Of a stretch of 64,000 bases of DNA, positions 18,816 to 28,097 are shown in pieces. The stretch covers positions 1-64,000 of the forward strand of contig JADYZV010000063.1 of the NCBI GenBank assembly GCA_020852965.1, given 5' to 3'. The position numbers and the translations under genes are program-made. Source of the stretch: Pirellulaceae bacterium. Its GTDB lineage: Bacteria; Planctomycetota; Planctomycetia; Pirellulales; Pirellulaceae. Every line of letters begins with the position of its first letter. Within the stretch, counting starts at the first letter, position 1. The notes under the pieces were generated by a model. That model was given only the letters and a program-made list of their open reading frames with translations. It did no database searches and was not told the origin of the DNA.

Positions 18816-20717
18816 ATGAACGAAGAGATACTTCAGCAAGTGCAATTGGCGTATGGCGTCGAGAATTGGTCGGCCGGTTACTTTGATATTAGCTCGCGTG
18901 GGACGATTATCGTCCACCCTGCCAAAGACGACGTGCGGTACGCAGACTTGAAGGAAATCGTCGATCATCTATTAGCTAAAGGGCGCGTCAAGCTGCCGCT
19001 GCTGCTGAGATTCCCGCAGATTCTAACCAGCCAGCTTCGAGTCTTGACGGCGGCCTACCAGTCTGCGATTGCGGAATTTGACTATGCGGGTCAGCACTAC
19101 CCACTATTTCCCATGAAGGTCAATCCACGTCGCGAGGTCGTCGAGGAGTTCTTGCGCGAAGGGAAACGTTGTAGGATCGGGCTGGAGTGTGGTAGCAAAG
19201 CGGAGTTGTTCGCAGCCATCGCCCAGGAGCAGAGTCCCGATTCACTATTGCTGTGCAATGGCTTCAAAGATGAGATGTTCGTGCGCACCGCCCTGCTAGG
19301 AGTCAAAGCGGGCAAACGCGTTGCGATCGTCATCGAAAAACTCAACGAGCTACGGATGGTCTTGAAGCTCGCTCAAGAAGTCGGCGTAGCACCCTGGATC
19401 GGTCTGCGTGCCAAGCTCTACTCGCGCGGTTCGGGTAAGTGGGCATCCTCCGGTGGCGACTCGGCCAAGTTCGGATTGACCACCTCCGAAATCTTAGAGT
19501 GCGTGCGGCTTTTGCGCGAGGCGAAGCTCGACCACCAACTGAAATTGCTCCACTTCCATATCGGCTCGCAGATCACCGATATCAAACGCGTCAAGAATGC
19601 GATGAAGGAAGCGGCTCGCGTCTATTGCAAACTGCGTCAAATCGACTGCGGAGTCGAATTCGTCGATATCGGCGGCGGACTGGGAGTCGACTACGATGGC
19701 TCGAAGACTCGCTTCGATTCGAGCGTCAATTACACGGTTCAGGAGTTTGCCAATGACGTGGTCTACGCTTTCAAATGGATCTGCGACGAAGAGAACGTCC
19801 CCACACCGAATCTGGTAACCGAGAGTGGGCGCTTTATGACCGCCTATCACTCCGTGTTTATCACTTGCATTCGCGATGAAATTGAAACCTTTGCCGATGA
19901 TCAGCCCGTGGTGTTGATCGACGAGGATGATCCGCAAGTCATCATTGAATTAAAAGATCTGTGCGATTCGATCAACGCAAAGAACTACGCCGAATACTAT
20001 CACGACGCATTGCAGATGAAAGACGAGTTGCAGATTCAGTTCAATTTGGGATTGATCAGCTTGGAGGATCGAGCCAAGGGAGACGTACTGTTTTGGGAGA
20101 TCTGTGCGCGCTCGTTGCGCGAAGCGGAAGTGGACGGCTTCTCGGACGAGGAGTTCGAACAGCTCAAACGCAACCTAGCGCAGAAGTACTTGTGCAATTT
20201 CTCGCTCTTCCGTTCGGCTCCCGACAGTTGGGCCATTCGTCAATTGTTTCCCATCGTGCCGATACACAAGCTCAATGAGAAGCCGACCGACTATGCCACC
20301 TTGGTCGATGTGACCTGTGACAGCGATGGCAAGATCGATCGTTTCGTCGATTTGAAAGATGTCAAGCAAACTTTGGAATTGCACAATTGGGACCCAGGTG
20401 ATGACTACTATTTGGGCATCTTTTTGGTAGGCGCTTACCAGGAAGTGATGGGGAGTCACCACAACCTGTTTGGACATCCCAACGAAGCGCACATCTCCAT
20501 CGACAACGACGGACGCTATCACGTGACCAAGATTATCCCCGGCAGTCGCATCGACGACATGATGCAGTTCGCGCGTTACGATGTCGCGCAGTTAGCCGAA
20601 TCGTACAAACGCCAATTGAGCGCACAGGTGAGCGGCGGTGGGCTGAGTCAAGTAGAAGCCGACTCGCTGCTGCAGGAGTATGAACAGGTTGCGGGGCGTA
20701 GTACCTATCTCGAGTGA
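18816..20717 (+). CDS. speA: Biosynthetic arginine decarboxylase
   Basis: PLP enzyme that converts arginine to agmatine, the first step of the agmatine route to putrescine and spermidine. The 633-residue length and order of blocks match SpeA: FPMKVNPRREVVEEF with the PLP lysine at residue 101, GLECGSKAEL, the barrel segment WASSGGDSAKFGLT, LHFHIGSQITDI, and VDIGGGLGVDYDGS. The C-terminal helical region DLPxx-type (FSLFRSAPDSWAIRQLFPIVP, within 20 residues of the Asp-Ser-Trp) is also typical. No speB or agmatine deiminase gene is adjacent. It may work with the deoxyhypusine-synthase-like protein at 5785, but that link is only inferred from shared polyamine chemistry. Confidence 0.93.
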   Translation: MNEEILQQVQLAYGVENWSAGYFDISSRGTIIVHPAKDDVRYADLKEIVDHLLAKGRVKLPLLLRFPQILTSQLRVLTAAYQSAIAEFDYAGQHYPLFPMKVNPRREVVEEFLREGKRCRIGLECGSKAELFAAIAQEQSPDSLLLCNGFKDEMFVRTALLGVKAGKRVAIVIEKLNELRMVLKLAQEVGVAPWIGLRAKLYSRGSGKWASSGGDSAKFGLTTSEILECVRLLREAKLDHQLKLLHFHIGSQITDIKRVKNAMKEAARVYCKLRQIDCGVEFVDIGGGLGVDYDGSKTRFDSSVNYTVQEFANDVVYAFKWICDEENVPTPNLVTESGRFMTAYHSVFITCIRDEIETFADDQPVVLIDEDDPQVIIELKDLCDSINAKNYAEYYHDALQMKDELQIQFNLGLISLEDRAKGDVLFWEICARSLREAEVDGFSDEEFEQLKRNLAQKYLCNFSLFRSAPDSWAIRQLFPIVPIHKLNEKPTDYATLVDVTCDSDGKIDRFVDLKDVKQTLELHNWDPGDDYYLGIFLVGAYQEVMGSHHNLFGHPNEAHISIDNDGRYHVTKIIPGSRIDDMMQFARYDVAQLAESYKRQLSAQVSGGGLSQVEADSLLQEYEQVAGRSTYLE

Positions 20718-20724
20718 CCGGATT

Positions 20725-20745
20725 TTGCCCACGAATCACGCGAAT
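20725..20745. repeat. Short dispersed repeat CCCACGAATCACGCGAAT, copy 2
   Basis: Same 18-bp core as at 6761-6781, here 8 bp after the speA stop. It is followed by AGCCGCGAATCG, resembling the flank of copy 3 (58667-58688). Confidence 0.7.
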
Positions 20746-20814
20746 AGCCGCGAATCGAATGCATTCGCTAGAACTCAAACCCAGACTTTTCTTGGGCCGG
20801 AGTTTCGATAGACG

Positions 20815-21435
20815 CTAGAGCTTGCCATCGCAGATAAACCGTAGGGTTAAATCTGCCGTGCGGCTGCGGAACAACATACTGGAGTGAAATCCAGGGACGA
20901 TGGTGTGCTGTCTTGCGTGCGGTAGATGCGTGCTGTCGAGCCGCACGACGAAATCGGTTTGGGCCGCGAGAATGGCTACTTCATAGCGCTCTGCAAGCGT
21001 CGGCGCAAGGCGGGCGGCGAAACCTTCCGGGCGATCGTTGAGCTGTCTCAGAGTGCTACTGAAGCGGCCTGCCAACAGTTGCCAACGAGTGGCGGCATGG
21101 GAGCCGCGATTGGGTGGGCAGAGCAAGACAATTCGCTGTAGCTTTTCTAGCCGTCCTTCCAATAGCGCTTGGCGGACAACGAGCGAGCCCATGCTGTGAG
21201 CGACGATATGTAGGCCAGAGACTTCTGTGCGTTCCACCAACTGCTCCAAGTCGCCGCGCAGCCGAGCGGCATGGGTTTCGATATCGCTAAAAAGACTGCG
21301 ATAGCCCCAATTGAGCGTAGCGTATCCGGCCTGGCGTAATCTGCGGGCCAGCGGAAGCATCAGCCAGCGATGGGCGGCGAATCCGTGTATGATTACTATA
21401 GTTTCTCTATTCAAATTAGCGGTCATTCCGTTCAT
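20815..21435 (-). CDS. Alpha/beta hydrolase (lipase/esterase-like)
   Basis: 206-residue alpha/beta-hydrolase. The N-terminal oxyanion-hole strand is ETIVIIHGFAAHRWLMLPLA, and the nucleophile elbow is AHSMGS, with the catalytic serine in the usual G-x-S-x-G-like context (the first Gly replaced by Ala). The final His is probably in PGFHSSMLF. It resembles DUF676/PGAP1-type or short triacylglycerol lipases. There is no signal peptide, so it is probably cytoplasmic. Met4 (21426) is an alternative start. It is divergent from the PQQ-propeller gene that follows. Confidence 0.8.
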   Translation of the reverse strand: MNGMTANLNRETIVIIHGFAAHRWLMLPLARRLRQAGYATLNWGYRSLFSDIETHAARLRGDLEQLVERTEVSGLHIVAHSMGSLVVRQALLEGRLEKLQRIVLLCPPNRGSHAATRWQLLAGRFSSTLRQLNDRPEGFAARLAPTLAERYEVAILAAQTDFVVRLDSTHLPHARQHTIVPGFHSSMLFRSRTADLTLRFICDGKL

Positions 21436-21500
21436 CCTGCATCGTGCGGAAAATGAGTGCCGTAACCAGCGTAACCCGCAGCGTCAGCAAAGAAGAAGGT

Positions 21501-22847
21501 ATGGTAGCAAACATGGTTAAAGCGAATCGAAGCGAATTGTGTGGATTGAAATGGTCGTGCCTGTTGCCGACCGCCATCTGCGGAGTGGTTGGTTTTTTGC
21601 ATGGTGCTCTGTGGCATGGTACTGCCCAGGCAACCGCGCCGACGCGCGTGGCGGATGGAATGGAAATCGCCAAGAGCGATTGGCCTTGGTGGCGTGGGCC
21701 ATCGCGCGACGGAACGGCCGACCCCGCGCAAAATCCGCCATTGCAGTTTAGCGGTTCTGAGAATGTGTTGTGGAAAGTGGATGTGCCAGGGCGAGGCTAC
21801 GGATCACCCACCGTGGTGGGCTCGCGAGTCTTTCTGGCTACATGCGATGAAGAGAGTGGGGCGCAATCGGTTCTGTGCTTTGCCCGCAACACGGGCGAGC
21901 TGCTATGGGACACGGAGGTCCATGCGAGCGGTGCCATGCGCAAAAACAACAAGTCGACAGGCGCATCGAGCAGCGTGGCCTGTGATGGCCAACACGTCTT
22001 TATCAACTTTCCCAACCACGATGCCCTGGTCACCACGGCACTCGACCTCGACGGGCAGCAGGTCTGGCAACAGCGTGTGTCAGACTATGTAATGCACCAA
22101 GGCTACGGCGCCTCGCCAGCGATCTATCAAAACTTAGTGATCGTCTCGGCCGATAATAAGAAAGGTGGCGTTCTGGCTGGATTCGATCGACTTACAGGTG
22201 ACGTCGTCTGGCGGCGTGAACGATTTCCTAAACCTAACTACCCAACACCCACATTATTGCATGTAGCTGGCAAAGATCAATTGTTCATGATCGGCTGCGA
22301 TATGGTTATCAGTTACGATCCGTTGACAGGCGAGACGTTGTGGGAGACCGAAGGGGCGACGACTGAATGTGTGACCTCGACAGTCACCGACGGGGAATTG
22401 ATTTACACCAGCGGCGGTTATCCCAAGAATCATATGTCAGCCATCAAGGCGGATGGCAGCCGGCAGGTTGTGTGGGAAAACGACGAGCGACTCTACGTCC
22501 CTTCGCTGGTTATCAAGGATGGGTATCTCTACGGAGTGCTCGACGAAGGGATCGCTATGTGCTGGCAAGCCAAAACCGGTAAGCAAATGTGGAAGTCCCG
22601 TTTAGGGGGAACCTTTTCCTCATCTCCGGTGCTGGTGGGAGACAAGATCTATGTGACCAACGAAGCTGGGGACTTCTTCGTCTTCGGTGCGAATGCTAAA
22701 AAGTTCGAACGTCTGGCTAAGAATCAAATAGGAGAGGAAGTCTTAGCGACTCCAGCCATCGTCGCTGGGCGCATCTACCATCGCGTCGCCCATCGCGATG
22801 CCAATGGAGCGCGACAAGAAGTTCTCTACTGTTTTGGTGAAGAGTAA
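21501..22847 (+). CDS. PQQ-like beta-propeller secreted protein
   Basis: Exported eight-bladed-propeller-type protein. From ATG 21501 it starts with a hydrophobic export segment (LLPTAICGVVGFLHGALWHG) ending near AQA. The body shows repeated propeller blades ending in GxxxW motifs: ARNTGELLWDTEV, LDGQQVWQQRV, DRLTGDVVWRRE, PLTGETLWETEG and KTGKQMWKSRL. The WPWWRGPSRDGT opening is shared by the two other PQQ-like proteins in this window (WYQWRGPEGDG, WPQWAGSHLRN). Function is unknown; such proteins in planctomycetes are usually neither dehydrogenases nor BamB. The frame is open to 21444, but that extension is polar and precedes the signal peptide. Confidence 0.85.
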   Translation: MVANMVKANRSELCGLKWSCLLPTAICGVVGFLHGALWHGTAQATAPTRVADGMEIAKSDWPWWRGPSRDGTADPAQNPPLQFSGSENVLWKVDVPGRGYGSPTVVGSRVFLATCDEESGAQSVLCFARNTGELLWDTEVHASGAMRKNNKSTGASSSVACDGQHVFINFPNHDALVTTALDLDGQQVWQQRVSDYVMHQGYGASPAIYQNLVIVSADNKKGGVLAGFDRLTGDVVWRRERFPKPNYPTPTLLHVAGKDQLFMIGCDMVISYDPLTGETLWETEGATTECVTSTVTDGELIYTSGGYPKNHMSAIKADGSRQVVWENDERLYVPSLVIKDGYLYGVLDEGIAMCWQAKTGKQMWKSRLGGTFSSSPVLVGDKIYVTNEAGDFFVFGANAKKFERLAKNQIGEEVLATPAIVAGRIYHRVAHRDANGARQEVLYCFGEE

Positions 22848-22865
22848 GTAGTGCGGTGGTATCGT

Positions 22866-24449
22866 TTAGATGCGGCGCCAGAATGCGGGGACGAATAGAA
22901 CTAAAATAGAAAACATCTCCAGTCGGCCGAGCATCATCAAGAACACAAATAGCAGCTTGCTCCAGGGAGCGAAGCCAGCGTAGTTGGCGGTGGGGCCGAC
23001 CACGCCCAGCCCAGGTCCGACGTTGTGCAGCGTGGCGGCGATGGCGCTGGCGCAATCCAACAGTTTGTGGTCGAGCAGATTGCCTTGCCCTAAGTCGGCA
23101 ATGGTCTGCTCCCATTGCCGATCGGGCTCGGTGGTGATCAGCACCAGCCAACTGCAGGCAAATACGGCTGCCACCAAACCGAAATAGACTAAGATTTGTT
23201 TACGTAGATTGATGTCATTCAGGGTCTGGTCGCCGAGCATCAATGGGCGGACGACACGCGGTCGATAGGCCAATTCCAATTCGAGTCGCAAAATTTTGGC
23301 GAGCAACACGTGGCGAATAACCTTCATGCCACCTCCGGTGCTCCCAGCGCATCCACCAACGAACATTAGCAACAGCAGCACGCCGCGCCCGAAGTTGTTC
23401 CACAGATCGTAGTCGTGCGTGCCGTAGCCTGTGGTGGTCATGACCGATACGACTTGAAACAGCGAATAGCGCAGCGCCGAAGAAATACCGCTAAAGTTCT
23501 CGCTCCACAAGCCGAAAACCATTACCGCGATGGTAACGGCAGCGATGATACCGATATAGAAACGCCATTCGATGTCGTTGACCATGCGTCGCCAGCGCCC
23601 CGTAGCAACCAACAGCAGCAGTCCAAAATTTGTCCCTGCCAGGATCATGAACAGCACGGTGATGTAGTCGATCCAGGCGCTATCGAAATGCCCCAGGCTC
23701 GAGTTGTAGGTGCTGAAGCCGCCGGTGGCCATCGTGCTGAAGGCATGGCACAAGGCGTCGAACACCGACATTCCGCACAGCCAGTATACTATCGCTAATA
23801 CGATATTCAGCGCGATATAAATAGTGGCAAACACGATCGCTGTCTGTTGCATACGACTGAAGGCAGAGTCCTTGGTGGGCCCAGTGATCTCGGCTCGCAT
23901 CATCGCTTTGCCGCTCGCCCCCTGACCCAGGATCGCGACCAACAGCACGACGATCCCCAAGCCACCAAGAAAGTGCGTACTGCTGCGCCAAAACAGAATG
24001 CAATGTGGCACTAGGCTCGGGTCTTCCAAATTGGTCAAGATCGTTGCACCGGTAGTGCTAAAGCCCGATTGCGATTCGAACAAGGCATCGGCAATCGAGA
24101 CGGGAACTCCCGGCGCACTTTTTGTACCGCTAAGCAAGAAGGGTAGCCCTCCTAGGATCGTAGCCAGAACCCAAGACAATCCGACGGTGGCCATGGCCTC
24201 TTTGCGAAACAGTTTTTGACTGGTGCCTCCCCGTCCCAACCACACCAGCAGTCCTCCCACGGCGGCTGAGATCAAGCAGCCTCCCAGCAGACCTAACATC
24301 CCACGCCATTCGATGGCTTGAGGAAAGGGGATGTTGGGATCGTTCCGATAGCCCAGGCTAGGGTGAGCCCAAGGGAGCGAGAAGAGCATCGCGATCGCAA
24401 ACAGCGAGCAGATGATTCCCAACATGCGGCTGAGCAAGCGGTAGTTCAT
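22866..24449 (-). CDS. trkH: Trk-type potassium uptake membrane protein TrkH
   Basis: Inner-membrane K+ translocating subunit, 527 residues with about ten to twelve hydrophobic helices. The four pore-loop signatures of the TrkH/KtrB family are visible in order: [38 protein letters not shown] and [12 protein letters not shown]. The start ATG (24447-24449) overlaps the trkA stop codon by the ATGA arrangement, so the two are translationally coupled. It is the last gene of a four-gene minus-strand operon (26622 to 22866). Confidence 0.95.
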   Translation of the reverse strand: MNYRLLSRMLGIICSLFAIAMLFSLPWAHPSLGYRNDPNIPFPQAIEWRGMLGLLGGCLISAAVGGLLVWLGRGGTSQKLFRKEAMATVGLSWVLATILGGLPFLLSGTKSAPGVPVSIADALFESQSGFSTTGATILTNLEDPSLVPHCILFWRSSTHFLGGLGIVVLLVAILGQGASGKAMMRAEITGPTKDSAFSRMQQTAIVFATIYIALNIVLAIVYWLCGMSVFDALCHAFSTMATGGFSTYNSSLGHFDSAWIDYITVLFMILAGTNFGLLLLVATGRWRRMVNDIEWRFYIGIIAAVTIAVMVFGLWSENFSGISSALRYSLFQVVSVMTTTGYGTHDYDLWNNFGRGVLLLLMFVGGCAGSTGGGMKVIRHVLLAKILRLELELAYRPRVVRPLMLGDQTLNDINLRKQILVYFGLVAAVFACSWLVLITTEPDRQWEQTIADLGQGNLLDHKLLDCASAIAATLHNVGPGLGVVGPTANYAGFAPWSKLLFVFLMMLGRLEMFSILVLFVPAFWRRI

Positions 24450-25801
24450 GCGGTTGGCCTACTGGCGATACTGAAGGCGGCTTTCACCGCAGCGATATGC
24501 GCTTCGCGCGCCAATACCAAGGCCGTGTTGCCCGCTTGCAGACAATCGCCGGCCGCTGGCACGCGCACGTAATCCTCCTGCAGCACGGCGGCCACCAAAA
24601 CGCCTTCGGGTAGTTTGGTATCCAGCAACGATGATTGCGTGACAGCCGAATTCGCCATGACTTCCAACTCAAGCACAAACACATCGCTGGCGGGAAGCTG
24701 CAATTGGCTCAGCACAGGCCCCTCGGTCAGCAGCCCCAAGATCTGTCGCGCCATCGCATCGCGTTCGCTAACAGCGTGGTCGATCCCCAGACGGCCAACG
24801 ATTTCGGCATAGTCAGGGCGGCCCACGATGGCCATGATCTGCTTGGCACCAAGCTCCTTCGCTTCCAGTCCCGCAATAATATTGTTCTCGTCCTGACCGG
24901 TGCAGGCGACGAAAAAGTCGCAGCCACCTACACGCTCCTCTTCCAGCGTCACCTTGCGAAGCGCATCGGCGCAGACCACCGTCGCACGCGTTAGGTGTGA
25001 AGCCAAGTAGTCGCAGCGCTCCGGATCGTGTTCCAACAACAGCACGCGATGGCGCTCAGCATCCAGGGCGCGCGCCAAGTGATAGCCAGTCTCTCCTCCG
25101 CCGGCGATGACAATGAATTGATGCTTGGCATCACCCTTCGTGAACGTCTTCTTAATCTCCTCGACATCGCCAGGCCGTCCCAGCAGGCTGACAAAATCGC
25201 CCCGGCGGATTTCATCGCTAGCGCTGGCAATCCAAGTCTTACCGTCGCGTTTGAGTGTCCCCAAACGTACGTGCGGAGGAAGCGCGAGTTGCTTGAGTGG
25301 TTTATCGAGCGACTCGCTGCTGCGCGTCACTTCGAACTCCGCTACTTCCAACTGGCCCCGCGCAAAGTGCTCGAGGGTGATACTCTCTGGGTTGCGAATG
25401 GCCCGCGCCAATTCCATCGCCGTCAAGTGCTCGAGGCTTAACAAGCGGTCGATACCGAAATGTCGCTGATAGTCAAAAGTGCTCAAGTCGCGAAAGACCG
25501 GAGCATAGACCCGCGCAACCGAGCGCTTCACCCCCATCGCCTTGGCCATACTGGCCGAGACCAGGTTCACTTCGTCGCTCCCGGTCACCGCCAAACAAAT
25601 ATCGCAACCCATCACGCCCGCTTGGAAGAGCACGCTCGATTGGGAAGCTGAGCCTTGGATTGCACGCACGTCCAAGTCGTTGTTGATTCGCCGCACGTTT
25701 TCCGGGTCGGTGTCGACCACAGTCACATCATGGCGATAACGGCACAGCAAGTCGGCAATCCAGGTACCTACGGTCCCAGCACCCAGCGTCAGAATTCTCA
25801 T
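24446..25801 (-). CDS. trkA: Trk system potassium transporter regulatory subunit TrkA
   Basis: Cytoplasmic NAD(H)-binding gating subunit that binds TrkH. It is a duplicated RCK protein of 451 residues: the first Rossmann domain starts MRILTLGAGTVGTWIADLL, with the acidic VVDTD after beta-2; the second starts FIVIAGGGETGYHLARALDA with LLEHDPERC. Each is followed by a TrkA_C-type domain. The start at 25799-25801 places MRILTLGAGTVG at the N-terminus as in the family; the frame runs ten residues further upstream, but those do not match. The start lies 10 bp downstream of the small membrane protein stop. Confidence 0.95.
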   Translation of the reverse strand: MRILTLGAGTVGTWIADLLCRYRHDVTVVDTDPENVRRINNDLDVRAIQGSASQSSVLFQAGVMGCDICLAVTGSDEVNLVSASMAKAMGVKRSVARVYAPVFRDLSTFDYQRHFGIDRLLSLEHLTAMELARAIRNPESITLEHFARGQLEVAEFEVTRSSESLDKPLKQLALPPHVRLGTLKRDGKTWIASASDEIRRGDFVSLLGRPGDVEEIKKTFTKGDAKHQFIVIAGGGETGYHLARALDAERHRVLLLEHDPERCDYLASHLTRATVVCADALRKVTLEEERVGGCDFFVACTGQDENNIIAGLEAKELGAKQIMAIVGRPDYAEIVGRLGIDHAVSERDAMARQILGLLTEGPVLSQLQLPASDVFVLELEVMANSAVTQSSLLDTKLPEGVLVAAVLQEDYVRVPAAGDCLQAGNTALVLAREAHIAAVKAAFSIASRPTA

Positions 25802-25811
25802 AAGTGCTTGG

Positions 25812-26006
25812 CTACACCAGCCACGATACAATTTGGAGTACGAGATAAATACCGAGCATGAACGAGCTAATCCACACCGCAGTCCGCACCGCTTGATCCA
25901 AAATCAAATGCTTCTGCTCGTGCCGCGATGCACCGATCACCAGCGAGACGGCGACCAGCAGCGGCAGGTAGAGCAGCAAGTAGCCGATGGACATGTGGAT
26001 GGTCAT
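25812..26006 (-). CDS. Small membrane protein of the Trk operon, 64 residues
   Basis: From ATG 26004-26006 the product is MTIHMSIGYLLLYLPLLVAV... with two hydrophobic segments (about residues 7-26 and 44-63) separated by a charged loop ASRHEQKHLILDQAVRT. No known domain is recognised. It sits 10 bp after the gene upstream and 10 bp before trkA, which argues that it is translated and works with the transporter or the membrane protein upstream. The longer frame to 26087 overlaps the preceding gene and adds an Arg/Pro-rich stretch of no likely value. Role unknown. Confidence 0.75.
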   Translation of the reverse strand: MTIHMSIGYLLLYLPLLVAVSLVIGASRHEQKHLILDQAVRTAVWISSFMLGIYLVLQIVSWLV

Positions 26007-26016
26007 GCTAGGTCTC

Positions 26017-26622
26017 CTAGGTCTTGGCGTGAACGTTGGGAGCGGATGTGGCTGGCTTCGGCTTGGTGCCTGGATCCGCTTCCTCATCTGCTTCGCGCTC
26101 CCGTTTCTTGGCCACAGGCGGGGGCAATGGGCCGGCGAAGGCGTCGAAGATCACCAGGATATTGAGTAGGCCAGCGACCATCGTATACAGCGTTCCCATG
26201 TCAAAACCCGAAGCGGTCTTGCGATTGAAGTCATCCAAATCGCGTGTCGAACGGGGAGCCGTCATGAAATTCTCGCTCCACAACGGTCGTTCGCCACCGC
26301 GCAACCGCCAAGCTTGGATGGCGGCTGGCATGGCAGGCAGTCCAATGCCAGCTTGCAATACGTACTGCCAGCGCTTTTCCGTTTGGTCCCACGAGGCGTA
26401 GACGCAGCGACCACCGGCCATCAACATGCCCAGAATAAAGCAACTGAAAATACAGATGGAAAACACGGCAGATTTGAAGTAGCGCCGCTGATAGAAATGT
26501 CCCGCACCGGGTAGCAACCATGCTAGCACTGCTGCCAAATGCCGATTGCGTAGGTTGAGTGGTTCGCCATCGGCCAATACGATATTATCAGAAGCAGCCG
26601 CTGGGGCTCCTGCTTTCGCCAT
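26017..26622 (-). CDS. Membrane protein, DUF6677-like (tentative), first gene of the Trk operon
   Basis: 201-residue membrane protein. After a ~25-residue polar N-terminus comes HLAAVLAWLLPGAGHFYQRR, the helix-plus-GxGHFYQ motif of TM2/DUF6677-like membrane proteins, then a second helix AVFSICIFSCFILGMLMAGG. A third hydrophobic stretch is YTMVAGLLNILVIFDAFAG. The C-terminus is a charged, Pro/Lys-rich tail ending NVHAKT. No enzymatic motif is visible. Its position 10 bp before the small membrane protein and in line with trkA and trkH suggests one transcript. The DUF assignment is from memory and should be checked. Confidence 0.7.
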   Translation of the reverse strand: MAKAGAPAAASDNIVLADGEPLNLRNRHLAAVLAWLLPGAGHFYQRRYFKSAVFSICIFSCFILGMLMAGGRCVYASWDQTEKRWQYVLQAGIGLPAMPAAIQAWRLRGGERPLWSENFMTAPRSTRDLDDFNRKTASGFDMGTLYTMVAGLLNILVIFDAFAGPLPPPVAKKREREADEEADPGTKPKPATSAPNVHAKT

Positions 26623-26695
26623 GATTGATTCCCAAGTATTCAGTGTTCGACCCGTCCATTGTAGCTAACCCGCCCCAGTAGACTAGATCAGGCAG

Positions 26696-26890
26696 TTCTT
26701 GTCTTGGTTCTTAGTTCTTAGTTCTTGGTTCTTGGTTCTTAGTTCTGGGGCAGGTTCTTAGTCCCGATAGGGACGGCATGTGATAGCCTGGGATGCCAAT
26801 CCCAGGTGAAGGTGAGCGGCAGAACAGCGAAATCCCTGAAGGCGCGATTGGTGCGCTGGCCCCGAAGGGCCGCCTGATGCTAGCTTTGGG
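26696..26890. repeat. Composite repeat region: octamer tandem array and GC-rich hairpin segment
   Basis: 26696-26745 is a tandem array of TTCTTAG/TTCTTGG units. It is followed by a segment with paired arms: GTCCCGATAGGGAC near 26761, GCCTGGGATGCCAATCCCAGG near 26790, and GGCCCCGAAGGGCC near 26858. The layout looks like a decayed dispersed repeat or a structured RNA-like spacer. No gene is visible between 26623 and 27001. Confidence 0.55.
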
Positions 26891-26895
26891 GAGGG

Positions 26896-26986
26896 CCAAA
26901 GCGGTGATAAATCCCCGCACTCCATAAAATAGCGGTGATAAATCCCCGCACTCCATAAAATAGCGGAGGTAAATCCCGCACTCCAA
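26896..26986 (+). repeat. Three tandem units of the GCGGTGATAAATCCCCGC repeat
   Basis: Three units with a period of about 33-34 bp: AGCGGTGATAAATCCCCGCA at about 26901 and 26930, and the diverged AGCGGAGGTAAATCCCGCAC at about 26962, each followed by CTCCATAAAAT or CTCCAAAAAA. They are relatives of the hairpin after mfd (18504-18532) and of units at 18639 and 18682. The third unit ends 16 bp before the next gene start. Confidence 0.75.
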
Positions 26987-27001
26987 AAAAAGTTAAGCAA
27001 A

Positions 27002-27970
27002 GTGAACACGAAGTACTTCATGGGAGTCGACGAAGCGGGCTATGGTCCCAATCTGGGGCCGCTGGTCGTGGCCGCCTCTCTATGGAAGACGCCCGAAGAT
27101 TGCAGCGAACAGCAGTTCTCACATGCCATGGCCAAACACTTCTCCACAGCTAACTGGTCGCCGAGCTGCCATCATGTGCCGCTGGGCGATTCAAAAAAGC
27201 TGTATGCGACTCGCAGCGGACTAGCTACGCTCGAAGCCGGCCTGCTCGCATTGCAGTTCTCGCTCGCACCCGACTGCACGTCGCTGGGACAATTCATCCA
27301 GCGTGTGGTTCGTCCAGAGTCGATCGACGAGCTGAACTCGCTCGACTGGTATGCAGGCTATGCGGCGGAACCGATTCCCAGCGTTTTAGAATTGACCGAA
27401 GTATTGCGACTGTCACAGCTTGCCCAGTCCAACCTGGCCCCAGTTGGGATCGAATTGGTCGACCTCAAAGCGACCATAGTCTGCGAACCGCATTTCAATC
27501 AAGCGGTCGCCAAGTCGGGTTCCAAAGGGGAATTGCTGTCGCGGACGACGCTCGAACTGGTCGTGCAATTGCTCGAGCAGTGTCCATCGGCGACCGAAGT
27601 TTTTTGCGATCGACAAGGTGGACGCAAGAACTATTTGCCGAACCTTCTGGCCGCCATGCCGGACGAATGGTTTAATGAGGTGCAAGTAAGCCCCGCACGT
27701 TCGAGCTATCAGAGCTGCGGTGCGCGTCCGCTGACGATTCACTTTTCAGTGGGTGGGGACAGCTTTCCGCCCACTGCGCTAGCTTCGATGCTGGCCAAGT
27801 ACCTTCGCGAGCGGCTGATGCATCCGCTCAACGCATTCTGGCAAGGCCAGCTACCTCAGCTCAAACCGACGGCTGGCTATCCGGTCGACGCGCAGCGATT
27901 TCGCGCGGCTATCGAACCGGTCGCCGAGCGTTTGAAGCTTTCGATAGATCAGTGGTGGCGCTGTAAGTAG
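27002..27970 (+). CDS. Ribonuclease HII-like protein, divergent
   Basis: 322-residue protein with the RNase H fold landmarks of RNase HII. MGVDEAGYGPNLGPLVVAA gives the first Asp-Glu pair (D9, E10; RNase HII has GxDEAGRGPLAGP), with Arg replaced by Tyr. GDSKKLYA gives the third acidic residue, EVFCDRQGGR a fourth, and the C-terminal AGYPVDAQRF matches the late block of the family. It is about 100 residues longer than standard RNase HII, with extra sequence between motifs 2 and 3. RNase HII removes ribonucleotides from DNA and RNA primers; whether this one does is not shown. Start GTG at 27002; ATG at 27020 (MGVDEAG) is an alternative. Confidence 0.7.
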   Translation: MNTKYFMGVDEAGYGPNLGPLVVAASLWKTPEDCSEQQFSHAMAKHFSTANWSPSCHHVPLGDSKKLYATRSGLATLEAGLLALQFSLAPDCTSLGQFIQRVVRPESIDELNSLDWYAGYAAEPIPSVLELTEVLRLSQLAQSNLAPVGIELVDLKATIVCEPHFNQAVAKSGSKGELLSRTTLELVVQLLEQCPSATEVFCDRQGGRKNYLPNLLAAMPDEWFNEVQVSPARSSYQSCGARPLTIHFSVGGDSFPPTALASMLAKYLRERLMHPLNAFWQGQLPQLKPTAGYPVDAQRFRAAIEPVAERLKLSIDQWWRCK

Positions 27971-27998
27971 TGGGTCATTGCACTTTCCAGCTCGATAC

Positions 27999-28097
27999 CA
28001 GTTTGTCTTCTGTCCCTGTCATCTGTGCTCCGGCCTTGCCAACCGTGCGAGAATTCGTGTCATTCGCTAGCACGGATGGCAAGGCCGAAGCGTGGTT
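27999..28097. repeat. Palindromic dispersed repeat, copy 2 (REP-like)
   Basis: Reverse-oriented copy of 502-598. Arms are at 28021-28043 (TGCTCCGGCCTTGCCAAC) and 28075-28097 (GATGGCAAGGCCGAAGC), with flanking CTTCTGTCCCTGTCAT. It begins 29 bp after the RNase HII-like stop. The remainder of 27971-28315 holds the GGCCCGACGCTCCGCCG motif in reverse (28213-28237) and the recJ leader; I see no gene. Confidence 0.75.
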
